DNA of 64,000 nt from JANOAR01 sp031411235 (GTDB lineage: Bacteria > Verrucomicrobiota > Verrucomicrobiia > Verrucomicrobiales > Verrucomicrobiaceae), in the NCBI GenBank assembly GCA_031411235.1, contig JANOAR010000081.1, forward strand, positions 1 to 64,000. The letters run 5' to 3'. The position numbers and the translations under genes were made by a program. Position 1 is the first letter of the stretch, and each line of letters opens with the position of its first letter. Below the pieces are notes generated by a model. It was not told the origin of the DNA. It searched no databases and worked only from the letters and a program-made list of their open reading frames with translations. Of the stretch, positions 49,687 to 59,665 are shown piece after piece.

Positions 49687-52600
49687 GTGCCAATACCCAA
49701 TTCAAGCGAGGACATAGCCTCCCAAAGCTCACCTCCCGACCTTGCCGCAGCAGTGCAGGCGGCAATAGCTAAAAGCCTCCGCGCGGCGGATGGGCTGGAG
49801 GCTCAAGTGATCGAAGCGCTGGCTTCCTTTGCCAACGTGCTTCACGACGGTGATGACGCCACCGACACACCCGAGGCCATTCGTCTTCTGCGCGCTGCAT
49901 TGCAGACTGCCCATGCCGAAGCCCGCGACCTATTCACACGTCAGCGGGCTGCGCTCGCCACAGTGAACATTGCGCTGTTTGGCAGGACGGGAGCAGGCAA
50001 GAGCAGCCTTGTCGAAGCCCTCAGCCACGGGGCTGGGGAGTCGATCTCGACGGGCGAAAGTGATTTCACCGTGGAAGTCCGGCCCACGAACTGGAAGGGT
50101 ATTCAGTTCAGCGATACCCCAGGCATCAATGGCTGGGGCCGCACGATGAGCCGCGATGAACTGGAAAGCCGCACCCGCAAGGCCGTGGAGGTCGCCGACA
50201 TCATAGTATTGTGCTTTGACGATTCCAGCCAACTGGCATCAGAGTTCGATAAGATTGCCTCGTGGGTGAAGGAGTTTGGCAAGCCCGTCATCTGCGTGCT
50301 GAACGTGAAGAAGGCAAATTGGCGGAGACCCTTGAGCGTGCCTTTCCTCAGCTCTCGGCAGCAACTCAGCCAAGGCTTGCGCGAGCACTCATCGAACATC
50401 GCCACGGAACTCGCTGCCATTGGCATTCATGGAGCACCCATTGTGGCCATCAGCGCACAGCGGGCCGTCTATGCCAGAACCAGCGAGGACTACACCGGGC
50501 CGCTGCCCGAACAATGCTACAAGATGCGGGAGGTGTTTGGCCGCGATGAACTGCTGCAACAGTCGAACCTCGAAGCCTTCGAGGACGTGATCGTTGAGGC
50601 GCTGACAAGCCATGCGATGGAGATTCGGCTGGGGATGTTGCACGGCCAAGTGCGGGCATTGTTGGAGCGTCTGACAGTTCAGCTAAAAGAGGCGAGCACG
50701 ACGGCCACGACTACGGCCACGGCGCTGGATGCCGCCATAAAAGGCGTTTTGGTGATTGTGGGTTATCCGCCCATCGGCAGCGCCCGTCGCGAGGCATTGG
50801 CCAAGACAAGCGAAGGTGAAGACCTCATCACCGCTGCCGAGCAGGCTCGGGGCGAAGCCTATACCCTTAGCGTCGAGGGCATAGCCGCCCAGTTCAGCCG
50901 ACAGAGGTGCAACTCAGAGTTTGGCACTTTGCGTTCCAAGTCCCTCGCTGCCGCGAACAAGGAGATCAGCGATTGCTTTGACCGCCGCTGTGATTTGGAC
51001 GGCAAGGTGTTTGCCAGCCGGGTGTATGACTTGGACTCGATCAAGGAGACTGGGAAAAAGGTGCTGACAGAAGCATCGGATTACTTGAAGCGAGAACTCA
51101 AACTGACGCTGAAAGATGCGGCGCTTGATTTGGAGTTCACCGCGAATCAAGCGTCAGAGGTCGCTGGTGGGGCGGGTGGCATGATGCGGAATGGGGGCTA
51201 CGCAGCGCGGATAGCCGCAATGCTGGCAAGTGCAGCTACATTGGCCGCTTTTGCCCCAGAGCCTCTCATAACTAAAGGCGCTGCGATTGTGCTTGGCCTA
51301 GCTGCCGGTCTCGTAGGCTGGCTTGGCGAGTGGTTTGGTGGCAAAGCCAAAGCCGAGCGAGAAAAGGCAAAGATCACCGCCTTCGCGGACGCCACTCGCA
51401 GCGTCAACAAAACCTATGACGACATCACCGCGCAGATTGAGGCCAGTGTGGATGCCATGCTACAAACCGCAGGCAAAGAAGCGCTCACAGTGCCTCTGCA
51501 GACTGCCGTAGTGCTCTGGCGCTTTGCCTCGGAGGTAGAGCTGGCGATGGAACAACTCTCGCTGCTCATCGCTGCCTTGCCTGCTGTTCAGAATGCTCAG
51601 CGCTTGATCGACGAAGCCGCCCGTGTGGTTGCGAGGCAACGTAACGCCGAATCGGTGGATGTCGCCCATGTGCTGCTAGGCGAAGATTGGATCAGCGACC
51701 CGCGTGGGCGAAAGGAAGAGAAAGGCAGAGAAGAACCCAAGCGGACACCGTACAACGATGCTGGCATCACCGAACGCTTGGTTGCAGGCTTCCGTCGCTT
51801 CGCCGCTCGCTTCGCCAGGACTAAGGCCCAGAATAGAGCAGGCGCCAAGTGGCTGGCTGATACCGAAGCCCTCCTCGCCACCGATGAACTGGCCACGGCA
51901 CCGCTGGCAGAGCTTCGCCAAATGCTCTCGGCAGGCAGGCCACGCTATCATCTGCTGGGCGACTACAGCACGGGCAAGACCTCGTTCATCAAGCGCTTGC
52001 TCATGGACGCGGGTCAACCATTGCCGCCTAAGTTGGAAGTGCGTGCCGATCCCGCCACCGATGCCATCCACAGCTATGAATGGGAGCACGCCCTGCTGGT
52101 GGACTCGCCCGGCCTGCAAAGCGGCAAGACTGCACACACCGAGATAGCGCTAGAGTCCGTGCCTGATGCCAGCCTGCTCATCTGCCTTTTCCAACCCAAC
52201 CTGTTGGTTGGCTCGACTGGAGCTTTGGAGCAGGTGCTATTGGGCGACGTGGCCAAAGGCTTGGCGGCCAAATTGAGCCGCACTCTCTTCGTCATTCATC
52301 GCGCCGATGAGCTGGGGCCAGACCCGGATTTGGTGCCCGAGCAATACGCCCAAATGTGCAAACGCAAGCAACTGGAACTCCAGCAGGCACTCGCCTCTCG
52401 TGGCATTAGCATCGAGATCGAGCGCATCGTTTGCATGGCCGCTGACCCGCATCAGATGGTGGGGAATCGTCGCGATGTGAACTCCACCGAGTTTGACCGC
52501 TATCGCGCTTGGGATGGGTTCAAGGAGTTCCACGCGGCCATTCGTGAGATACACTCACAGTCTGCCGCGACTGGCCTTGATTACTCGGTGCTGGAGGGCG

Positions 52601-53526
52601 GGCTTGCTCGCCTTGGAGTCATTGATGCCAAGCTCGAAGTAGAGGCCAAGGCTTTGAAGTTTTGTAAGGTTGTCATTGCCCGACAAACCGGGATTCTCGC
52701 CGACATCACGACTGCTGGTGAACTGCTGGAAGGCGACCTGACTGCTGCGGCCCGCAGGCTTATCGAAGACTACACCCAGGCTCTGCGAACACAGGAAACC
52801 CGCAGTGATGATGAGCTGAAAATCAAGGCATCCACACTGGCGACGTGGTGGGAGCAAAAAGACTTCATCGCCAAAGTGGAACACTGTCAGGAACAAGCGC
52901 AGCAGCAGATCGAGGCATGGTGGCAAAACAGCAGCGAACAACTGGAGCGATCTATGAACTCCGCACGCTTCAAGGCAGCGGTTGCCAGTGCTTCTGCAAC
53001 ACTGGATCAGTCGCCGTATGAACCTGCGAAGCCCGGTGCGCTCAAGCGAATGCTCAACTTCGTAACCGAGCCGCTCAAGGGCGCGACTCGTGACATGGTG
53101 TATACCGTCGGCAAAGCATTGGGAGCAAAGTTCCCTCCGCGTGGAGCAATAAACTTCGCGAAGAACCTCAGGCACGTTGGCGCTGGGCTTGGTGGACTCT
53201 TGGTAGCATGGGATGCCGTGCAGTTGTTTAACCACTTCAAGAACGAGAAGAAAGAACAGCGACGGGACGAAGCGCTGGAGGCCTTCATCACTCAAACCAC
53301 GGAACAGGTTTTTAACTCCATCACGAAGAACGGTGATGACACCCACGGCCCGCTGGAAGCGCTGCATTTCCTCAAAGGCGAACTCGAAGCCGTCGGCAAT
53401 GAACTGGCTGCCGAACGAGACGCTATCAACGAACAAAACGACCGCCTCCACGCCCGACGCTTGCGCTATCGCACCAGCATGGCTGCGGCATGGACGGCAC
53501 TCGGACAACCATCACCACAACCATGA
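49687..53526 (+). CDS. Two-headed dynamin/IRG-like GTPase with membrane segments
   Basis: 1,279 residues from GTG 49687. First G domain: P-loop GRTGAGKSS (99-107), DTPG (143-146), and NVKK (206-209) at the base-recognition position. A hydrophobic hairpin at about 512-552 should insert in membrane. Second G domain: GDYSTGKTS (758-766), DSPG (806-809), HRAD (871-874). A further hydrophobic stretch lies near 1165-1182 and helical regions fill the rest. The two-headed layout resembles the fused bacterial dynamin DynA; the first head also looks like immunity-related or YfjP-type GTPases. Both deviate at the NKxD motif, as dynamin-like proteins often do. It overlaps the next gene by ATGA. Family level is sure; function is not. 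Confidence 0.8.
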   Translation: MPIPNSSEDIASQSSPPDLAAAVQAAIAKSLRAADGLEAQVIEALASFANVLHDGDDATDTPEAIRLLRAALQTAHAEARDLFTRQRAALATVNIALFGRTGAGKSSLVEALSHGAGESISTGESDFTVEVRPTNWKGIQFSDTPGINGWGRTMSRDELESRTRKAVEVADIIVLCFDDSSQLASEFDKIASWVKEFGKPVICVLNVKKANWRRPLSVPFLSSRQQLSQGLREHSSNIATELAAIGIHGAPIVAISAQRAVYARTSEDYTGPLPEQCYKMREVFGRDELLQQSNLEAFEDVIVEALTSHAMEIRLGMLHGQVRALLERLTVQLKEASTTATTTATALDAAIKGVLVIVGYPPIGSARREALAKTSEGEDLITAAEQARGEAYTLSVEGIAAQFSRQRCNSEFGTLRSKSLAAANKEISDCFDRRCDLDGKVFASRVYDLDSIKETGKKVLTEASDYLKRELKLTLKDAALDLEFTANQASEVAGGAGGMMRNGGYAARIAAMLASAATLAAFAPEPLITKGAAIVLGLAAGLVGWLGEWFGGKAKAEREKAKITAFADATRSVNKTYDDITAQIEASVDAMLQTAGKEALTVPLQTAVVLWRFASEVELAMEQLSLLIAALPAVQNAQRLIDEAARVVARQRNAESVDVAHVLLGEDWISDPRGRKEEKGREEPKRTPYNDAGITERLVAGFRRFAARFARTKAQNRAGAKWLADTEALLATDELATAPLAELRQMLSAGRPRYHLLGDYSTGKTSFIKRLLMDAGQPLPPKLEVRADPATDAIHSYEWEHALLVDSPGLQSGKTAHTEIALESVPDASLLICLFQPNLLVGSTGALEQVLLGDVAKGLAAKLSRTLFVIHRADELGPDPDLVPEQYAQMCKRKQLELQQALASRGISIEIERIVCMAADPHQMVGNRRDVNSTEFDRYRAWDGFKEFHAAIREIHSQSAATGLDYSVLEGGLARLGVIDAKLEVEAKALKFCKVVIARQTGILADITTAGELLEGDLTAAARRLIEDYTQALRTQETRSDDELKIKASTLATWWEQKDFIAKVEHCQEQAQQQIEAWWQNSSEQLERSMNSARFKAAVASASATLDQSPYEPAKPGALKRMLNFVTEPLKGATRDMVYTVGKALGAKFPPRGAINFAKNLRHVGAGLGGLLVAWDAVQLFNHFKNEKKEQRRDEALEAFITQTTEQVFNSITKNGDDTHGPLEALHFLKGELEAVGNELAAERDAINEQNDRLHARRLRYRTSMAAAWTALGQPSPQP

Positions 53527-55280
53527 ACGACACACTCAAACATTGGAATCAAAAAGCCTGGGCAATCGCTGACCAACTACCCGGCGGCATCGCAAATGAT
53601 CTGCACAAGCAATGGAATGAACTCGCCAGCAAGGACAAGGTGGTCGTGACGCTCTTTGGCCCCTATGGCACGGGTAAAAGCTCGCTGCTAAAACGGCTTC
53701 ATGTCGAAAATGCTATTACTGTGCCTGACTGGCTAATCATCGGTGGAGGACGAACGACTTTTGAAAAAGGCGATGCCGAGATGTTTGGCCTCATCATCCG
53801 CGATACACCGGGCGTGGCGGGTGGGAATGAAGTCCATGAAGCCGTGACAGATGAGGCACTGCTGAGCACAGACGTGGTGGTAGTGATGCTGCCACCGCAG
53901 CTCATCACGGGCGACGCGAAGGCCGCAGCCGCCATCACCAGTGTGCTGGATGGCTCGCGCTTTCACTGCGCCTCATCGCAGGCTTTCGCGCCCGCTGGTT
54001 TGTTCATCGTGCTCTCAAGAATGGACGAGGCGGGAGCCATGCCCGATGTCGATCTTGCAGGCTACGAGTCGCTGGTGAAGCGCAAGCGAGTCGAACTAAT
54101 CAGCCTGCTCGCCCGGGCAAAGGTGGACGAAGCTCGCCTCCCCATACACGCGGTGGTTCCTGACTGGTCTGGCATGGTCAGCAATGCCTCAAACGCAACG
54201 GTCGCAGACTATGACGGCAGTCGTGCTTGGGATGGTGTCGCCGCACTCGCAGCTTCATTGCGTGCGCTCGCTCAGCGTCGGGACGAATTGCGGATTTGGA
54301 GCGAGCGAAGGTTCCTGCGCTCGCACCTTGGCAGCATGCTTCAATCGCTCGAATTGACCCTCAGCGAGTCCACGCTCGCCTGCACTTCTGCGGCTAATGA
54401 AATCGAATCCCTCGCCCTTCAACTGGCTCGGCTCAACGCGCTGCTCGGGGATGCCAGGGCCAACCTTAATCACCGAGTTGCCGAAGAGGTGCAGTCCGTC
54501 TTTCAACGTGGAGGGAGCACTCCCGAAGCCGTGAAAGAGCTTTTGAAAAATCGCATTGATAGCTCCTTGGAGCGCTGGCGGAAGGCACAGGATGCGGCTG
54601 TGCAGAGCCTCGCGGACGACATTGATGCCGAAGTAGAACAACGGCATTCCCGCCCCGACTGGAAAGCGATGGTGGATGCTCTGGACGACGAGAGCATCCC
54701 TGGACACGCGAAACAATCGAGTGCAGCCCCAGCCCGTGCAGGATCGAAGCGCGATGACATTCTTCGCGTGAACCAGAAGCTCAAGAGTGCCTACCTGGAG
54801 TTAGCCCCTACCGTGCTGGATATGCCTCTGGATCGTGCTCGGGAGGAACTCAAGCGACTCAATCAAGCTGGCTCATTCCAAGAATATGCCAAGCAAGCCG
54901 CCCGCCGCAGCGGAACCCTTCGCGATGCAGGGCACGTTGAGCGGGCCAAGACGATGGTTCAAATTGAATGGGCCTTGGTCGCTGCTGTGCCTGCGGCTAT
55001 CGAGATCGCGGGGCTCGTCGGAGAACTACAGGCCGACACGAAAGCCGCAGAAGAGCGCATCGCCAAGCGAGATGCTCTGCGAGCGACCGTGGACAAGGCG
55101 GCAGATGAACTCTCGGAAAAGACATGGCAGCAATGGCATGACGAAGGCTTGCCCGCAGCTCTGGCCACGGCATTAAATGAAGCGCGATCCAGCGCTGAGG
55201 CTCGATCAAAGCTACTCAAGCATCAGCATCTATGCGCGGAGGAACTGAGGAATGGAGTGCAGGCCATCATGAATGTTTAA
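53523..55280 (+). CDS. Third dynamin-like GTPase
   Basis: 585 residues from ATG 53523, overlapping the two-headed GTPase by ATGA, so translation is coupled. Single G domain: P-loop GPYGTGKSS (46-54), DTPGVAGG (94-101), SRMD (165-168) as the likely base-recognition motif. From about residue 260 on it is helical with coiled-coil character, like a dynamin stalk, with a weak hydrophobic stretch near 485-505 (WALVAAVPAAIEIAGLVG). Its partner is the product of the preceding gene; dynamin-like proteins in bacteria often work as pairs. It ends at TAA 55278-55280. Confidence 0.8.
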   Translation: MNDTLKHWNQKAWAIADQLPGGIANDLHKQWNELASKDKVVVTLFGPYGTGKSSLLKRLHVENAITVPDWLIIGGGRTTFEKGDAEMFGLIIRDTPGVAGGNEVHEAVTDEALLSTDVVVVMLPPQLITGDAKAAAAITSVLDGSRFHCASSQAFAPAGLFIVLSRMDEAGAMPDVDLAGYESLVKRKRVELISLLARAKVDEARLPIHAVVPDWSGMVSNASNATVADYDGSRAWDGVAALAASLRALAQRRDELRIWSERRFLRSHLGSMLQSLELTLSESTLACTSAANEIESLALQLARLNALLGDARANLNHRVAEEVQSVFQRGGSTPEAVKELLKNRIDSSLERWRKAQDAAVQSLADDIDAEVEQRHSRPDWKAMVDALDDESIPGHAKQSSAAPARAGSKRDDILRVNQKLKSAYLELAPTVLDMPLDRAREELKRLNQAGSFQEYAKQAARRSGTLRDAGHVERAKTMVQIEWALVAAVPAAIEIAGLVGELQADTKAAEERIAKRDALRATVDKAADELSEKTWQQWHDEGLPAALATALNEARSSAEARSKLLKHQHLCAEELRNGVQAIMNV

Positions 55281-55654
55281 GGCGTGCGTCAGCTCGAAGG
55301 CAACCCATGGGACGAGATCGACGTCCGTTTCCCTGTCGGTATCACCATCAAGACTCCTGAGCGCAATCTTTTCTGAAACTCAGCGAAGAATGGCGTCCCG
55401 GCCAGGGCTCGTAGGCCTTGGTTTAGCGGCGAAATCATGGGCGGGGCGACAGCTCACTGGAAGCACGGGGCAGACCTCAAAAGGGGCTCTCTTTTTGTTC
55501 TCTGCTGGCAAAACGAAAACTCGAAGCCCACGATCCGGCATTCCGCATCAAGCTGCTTATTGCCCTTTTCCCGCGTAGCCCTGGCCACAACCAGTTCACC
55601 ATGCACTTCACTCGCCTTGTTTTGCGGCGCAAACCCGCTACCATCGCGGCCCCC
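55281..55654 (+). other. Intergenic region between the GTPase cluster and miaB
   Basis: 374 bp. The GTPase reading frame stays open for 31 codons after its TAA, to a TGA at 55374-55376. That stretch (VRQLEGNPWDEIDV...) looks protein-like but matches nothing I know. The rest holds no gene I can support. A miaB promoter is expected here; I could not place it. Confidence 0.35.
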
Positions 55655-57025
55655 ATGCCCCGCGTTTATATCAAGACCTACGGCTGCCAGATGAATGAGC
55701 GCGACACCGAGCAGGTGTCGCAGATGTTCATCGAGCGCGGTTACACCATGACTGGCGACGAAAACGACGCCGAGGTGCTGCTCATCAACACCTGCTCCGT
55801 GCGCGACCAAGCTGAACAGAAGGCGCTGGGCAAAATGGGCATGATGCGACGCACGCGGCGAGGCGGCAGACCGCCAGCGCTGGTGACGGGCTTCATGGGC
55901 TGCATGGCGCAGAGCCGGGGCTCGGAATTGATTAAAACGGCGAAAGTCGATCTCGTGGTGGGCACGCAGAAGTACCATCGCGTGGTCGAGTATGTGGATG
56001 AGATCATGCAGGCCAAGGCGCTGCGGCAGATGGATGACGAGCGCTTTTCCATCGTTGATACCGAGACGGAGGAGGGCTCGCAAAACACCATCCACGAACA
56101 CACGCTGAAGGCGCGGCAGGCCTCGGCGTTTGTCTCCATCATGCAGGGCTGCAACATGAAATGCACCTTCTGTATCGTGCCCTACACACGCGGCGAGGAG
56201 CGTGCGCGGCCCATTGCGCAGATCGTCGATGAGGTGCGTGCGCTTGCCGAGCGCGGCGTGAAGGAAGTCACGCTGCTAGGCCAAATCGTGAATCTCTACG
56301 GGCGGCATGAGTTCCCCGTGGTGGATGGCAAGACGCCTTTCGTGCAGTTGCTCGAAGCCGTGAACGCAGTCGATGGTATCGAGCGCATCCGCTTCACCAG
56401 CCCGCATCCCATCGGTTATAAGCAGGATCTGATCGACGCCTTCACCTACCTGCCGAAGCTCGCTGAGCACGTCCACCTGCCGCTGCAATCTGGCAGCGAC
56501 GCCATCTTGAAAAAGATGCACCGGCCCTACTCGACGGCGAAATTTGAAGACCTCATCGGCAGAATACGCGCGGCTCGGCCAGGCATCGCGGTGACGACGG
56601 ACATCATTGTCGGCTTTCCCGGCGAGACAGAGGAGCACTACGCCGAGACGCGTGCGCTGTGCCAGCGTGTGCAGTTCGAGAACGCCTTCATCTTCCGCTA
56701 CTCGAAGCGTCGCGGCACGCCCGCTGCCGAGATGGATGAGGCGATCCAAGTGAGCGAACGCGTGAAGGAAGAGCGCAACCAGGACTTGCTCGCCACAGTG
56801 AATGGCTACGTGAAGGCGCAATATGCCACGCTCGTCGGCAGCCGCGTGCAGATCCTTTGCGAAGGCCCGAGCAAGACAGACGAAGACCGCCTCACAGGCC
56901 GCACGCGCGAGAACAGGATCGTGGTTTTCGAGGGCAATCCCGAGCGGCATGTGGGTGAGATATTCGACGTGAACATCACCGCGCATCAGAATTTCACGCT
57001 GTTCGGCGAGCTGAGTATCGTGTGA
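55655..57025 (+). CDS. miaB: tRNA-2-methylthio-N6-dimethylallyladenosine synthase
   Basis: 456 residues from ATG 55655; the upstream in-frame extension to 55601 adds residues not seen in the family. UPF0004 domain: YGCQMNERD (C11), NTCSVRD and GCMAQ supply the auxiliary cluster cysteines. Radical SAM domain: GCNMKCTFCIVPYTRG (C166, C170, C173). C-terminal TRAM domain ends with GRTREN...GEIFDVNITA. It methylthiolates i6A37 of tRNAs. LGQIVNLYG replaces the more usual LGQNVNSYG. The next gene may start within its stop codon (GTGA). Confidence 0.93.
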   Translation: MPRVYIKTYGCQMNERDTEQVSQMFIERGYTMTGDENDAEVLLINTCSVRDQAEQKALGKMGMMRRTRRGGRPPALVTGFMGCMAQSRGSELIKTAKVDLVVGTQKYHRVVEYVDEIMQAKALRQMDDERFSIVDTETEEGSQNTIHEHTLKARQASAFVSIMQGCNMKCTFCIVPYTRGEERARPIAQIVDEVRALAERGVKEVTLLGQIVNLYGRHEFPVVDGKTPFVQLLEAVNAVDGIERIRFTSPHPIGYKQDLIDAFTYLPKLAEHVHLPLQSGSDAILKKMHRPYSTAKFEDLIGRIRAARPGIAVTTDIIVGFPGETEEHYAETRALCQRVQFENAFIFRYSKRRGTPAAEMDEAIQVSERVKEERNQDLLATVNGYVKAQYATLVGSRVQILCEGPSKTDEDRLTGRTRENRIVVFEGNPERHVGEIFDVNITAHQNFTLFGELSIV

Positions 57026-58923
57026 GCCAATCGGCTTCGACTTGTTCCATCAACGTGATGGGTCAGGCCTTGATGCGACGTTTACGGTCGATCATGCGCA
57101 CCCTGTTGACGTTCCTTTTCTCGCTGTCCTGCCTCGGCTTCAGCCCTCGTTGCCTTGCCCAAACGGTTGCTGCCAAAGCATCGCCTGAAACCTTTCTCAC
57201 CGACTCGCGGCGTTGGTCACGCGCAACCGATGCCCTGGTGCTTGCGGATTTCTCAAAGGCCGAGCCTTCTGCCGCGCTCGTCACGGGCAAGCGCGAGAAA
57301 GGCAAGTGGAAGCTCCTGCCCTTCGCCACCGCCGAGCTGAAGGGCTCTGCCTTGTCCTGCTACTCTGGTACGGGCGCTGCGACGGTGCGTGTGCCGCTAG
57401 CGGCGCGGGGTTGGCAGGCCATTTACATCGGTATGTCCACCGTCTCGACAGGCTTCAAAGAGGCCAAGACGGGGCTCAAGGCGAAGCTCAGCGACGAGGC
57501 GGTCTTCAAGAATATGGCGAACAACCTCGCGCTGCTGCCCGACCGCCGCGATGTGATTCAAGAGCAGTTCGTCACGGTGGCGGAACTCACGGGCCAAGCG
57601 CTTGAGCTTGCCCCACAAGTTGCCCTGCCCGCGACGATTTGTTATGTGAAACTGGTGCCGCTAACGACGACCGAGGTGACCGCGTGGCAGGCGGAGCGCA
57701 CGACGGACAAGCGCACGACGCGAACCTCCATCGCCACCTTTGATGGGCATAGTTGGATATGGCCTTACAAGCCTCAAACGGAGAATGATTTGCTCGCGAA
57801 TTTCCGTGGCTTCGAGACCTCGGACGTGGGGAAATGGTGGTTCCAGGTGCTCGGCGCTGATCTGGTTTGTTACCCCAGTAAGGTTGGCCACTTGCCCGGC
57901 GAAGGCACGGTGGACTTTAGCAGTGGCGGGCATGCGACTTTCGTTCGCACGGTCGAGGGGTTGTTCAAGAAGGGCATCAACCCGCTGAAAGTCGCGCGTG
58001 AGGCCGCACGCGCCCAGGGCGCGGAATTCCATGTGATGGTGCGACCCGCAGGCTGGAAGGCGGCGATCCCCTATGAAGAAACGTTCAACAGTCGCTTCTA
58101 TGAAGCGCATCCCGAGTGGCGCTGCTTGGATCGCGATGGCACGCCGACGATGCACATGAGCTACGCGGTGCCAGAGGTGCGGCAGCAGGTGTTGGCGATC
58201 TTTCGCGAGACGCTGGAGTTGCAACCCGATGGCGTGGGGCTGCTCTTCAATCGCGGTATGCCGATGATCTTATGGGAGGAAGCTTTTACCTCCCGCTTCA
58301 AGCAACTGCACAACGCCGATGCGCGCACCATCGCGGAGGATGACCCGCGCCTCCTCGCCTTGCGGGCGACGATCATGACCGAGTTCATCACGGAAATACG
58401 CACGCTGCTGGATGACACCGCACGAACCCAAAAGCGCCAGGAACGCTACAAAATCTCGCTCGGCACCTTCAGCACCGAGACCGACAATGTGAAGTTTGGC
58501 TTTGACCTGCCGCTCTGGATCAAGCGCGGTCTCGTCGATGATCTCGGGGTCGCTTGGTTCGCCCATCACACGTCCTTCAAGCAACCTGACATGGCCTATT
58601 ATTCGCGGCTGACCCAGGGCACCAAGGTGGGCGTGTATCCCTTCGTCATTTCATGGAAGTCGGGCAAGCCGCAGGAGCTTTGCCAAAAGGTTAGCCAGTT
58701 TTACCAACAAGGCGCGACGGGCATCGCCATCTGGGATCCGCAGGTCGAGCACGGCTGGACGGAGAAGCCGCATGGCAATCTCTTCGACACGATGGGGCGG
58801 CTCGGCCACCGCGACGACATCGCACGCTGGGCGACCCAGGGCGTGCCGCTGCCGCTCTCCATCCCGCTCACGCAGTTGGACGAGAATCATTACAGCCGCT
58901 GGTTTCCCACCACGGGGTTTTGA
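57022..58923 (+). CDS. Secreted glycoside-hydrolase-like protein (TIM barrel)
   Basis: Up to 633 residues from a GTG that overlaps the miaB stop. The signal peptide more likely starts at ATG 57073 or 57094 (hydrophobic LLTFLFSLSCLGF, ending CLAQ). An N-terminal part (to about 240) is beta-rich. Residues about 240-620 resemble a glycosidase TIM barrel: GADLVCYPSK, EFHVMVRPAGW, a strand DGVGLLFNRG, then GVAWFAHH and GIAIWDPQVEHGW. This pattern is like GHL10-type families, but I cannot fix the family or name catalytic acids with confidence. Export suggests polysaccharide use. Confidence 0.55.
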   Translation: MSQSASTCSINVMGQALMRRLRSIMRTLLTFLFSLSCLGFSPRCLAQTVAAKASPETFLTDSRRWSRATDALVLADFSKAEPSAALVTGKREKGKWKLLPFATAELKGSALSCYSGTGAATVRVPLAARGWQAIYIGMSTVSTGFKEAKTGLKAKLSDEAVFKNMANNLALLPDRRDVIQEQFVTVAELTGQALELAPQVALPATICYVKLVPLTTTEVTAWQAERTTDKRTTRTSIATFDGHSWIWPYKPQTENDLLANFRGFETSDVGKWWFQVLGADLVCYPSKVGHLPGEGTVDFSSGGHATFVRTVEGLFKKGINPLKVAREAARAQGAEFHVMVRPAGWKAAIPYEETFNSRFYEAHPEWRCLDRDGTPTMHMSYAVPEVRQQVLAIFRETLELQPDGVGLLFNRGMPMILWEEAFTSRFKQLHNADARTIAEDDPRLLALRATIMTEFITEIRTLLDDTARTQKRQERYKISLGTFSTETDNVKFGFDLPLWIKRGLVDDLGVAWFAHHTSFKQPDMAYYSRLTQGTKVGVYPFVISWKSGKPQELCQKVSQFYQQGATGIAIWDPQVEHGWTEKPHGNLFDTMGRLGHRDDIARWATQGVPLPLSIPLTQLDENHYSRWFPTTGF

Positions 58924-58954
58924 TGCTGCGCTGTGATACTTTGAAGCACCACAT

Positions 58955-59665
58955 TCAGCACTTCACCGACTTGCGCTTCTTGCCTATTTCACCCCGCAGT
59001 TGGACTTTGTGGATGTAGTCGGGAGCCCAGGGCATCTTGCAGTCATTGTTGCCAAGATCCGCGCTCACAGGGCCGATTTTCTGAGCCGTTGTTAGCGCGT
59101 GGAGGCTCAAGGGTTTCACGCAACAGCCGACGGAGATGATGAAACCATTCATGGCGTAGCGCACACGATCTGGGGCTTGGTGAATCGTTAGGCGCACTCT
59201 ATCGACGAGTGCCTTCAGCCCAGTGAGGTCTAGCTGAGCATCGTCATGGATCGTGGCGACGCAGGCGAGCGTGCCCCAGCCAGCCACCGCGATATGGCTT
59301 TTGTCGGAGTCGATCCATTTCATCCCTAGTTCCCACCCATACCTGCCGCCAGCGGCGACCCAGGCCACCGTGGCTCCGGGCAATCCGCCACAGAGGGCCT
59401 TCTCCACCCAGCGTTGCAGATCCTTCTTCGTCATGCGGGCATCGTCGGCGATGAGTCCGGCGAAGTACATTGCGTCGTAGTTGCCAGAGTCGTAGAGATC
59501 GAGGGCGAGCTGATAGTCCCGCTTGATGCGCCTTTGGATTTTCTTCATTTCGCTAATCTTCACTCCGAAGAACGGCTCTACGATACCGTGGTTCCTCATC
59601 AGCAACTGCTTGTAACTATCGCTGCCCAGCGATTCGAGTTCGGCGAGGATGGATTTGGCTGTCAT
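58955..59665 (-). CDS. DNA alkylation repair protein, AlkD-like
   Basis: 236 residues from ATG 59665. All-helical HEAT-like repeats with family landmarks: MRNHGIVEPFFGVKISEMKK (substrate-side start), DARMTKKDLQRW, WVAAGGRYGWELGMKWID and CVATIHDD. The C-terminus ends in GKKRKSVKC, basic and plausibly DNA-contacting. The family excises N3/N7-alkylated bases. It is alone on the minus strand, converging on the glycosidase-like gene. Confidence 0.8.
   Translation of the reverse strand: MTAKSILAELESLGSDSYKQLLMRNHGIVEPFFGVKISEMKKIQRRIKRDYQLALDLYDSGNYDAMYFAGLIADDARMTKKDLQRWVEKALCGGLPGATVAWVAAGGRYGWELGMKWIDSDKSHIAVAGWGTLACVATIHDDAQLDLTGLKALVDRVRLTIHQAPDRVRYAMNGFIISVGCCVKPLSLHALTTAQKIGPVSADLGNNDCKMPWAPDYIHKVQLRGEIGKKRKSVKC

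Noticed and set aside
55273..55578. 101-codon plus-strand frame after the GTPase cluster
   Set aside because: The translation is Ser/Arg/Gly-rich with no domain or start signal, and it overlaps the GTPase stop in another frame.
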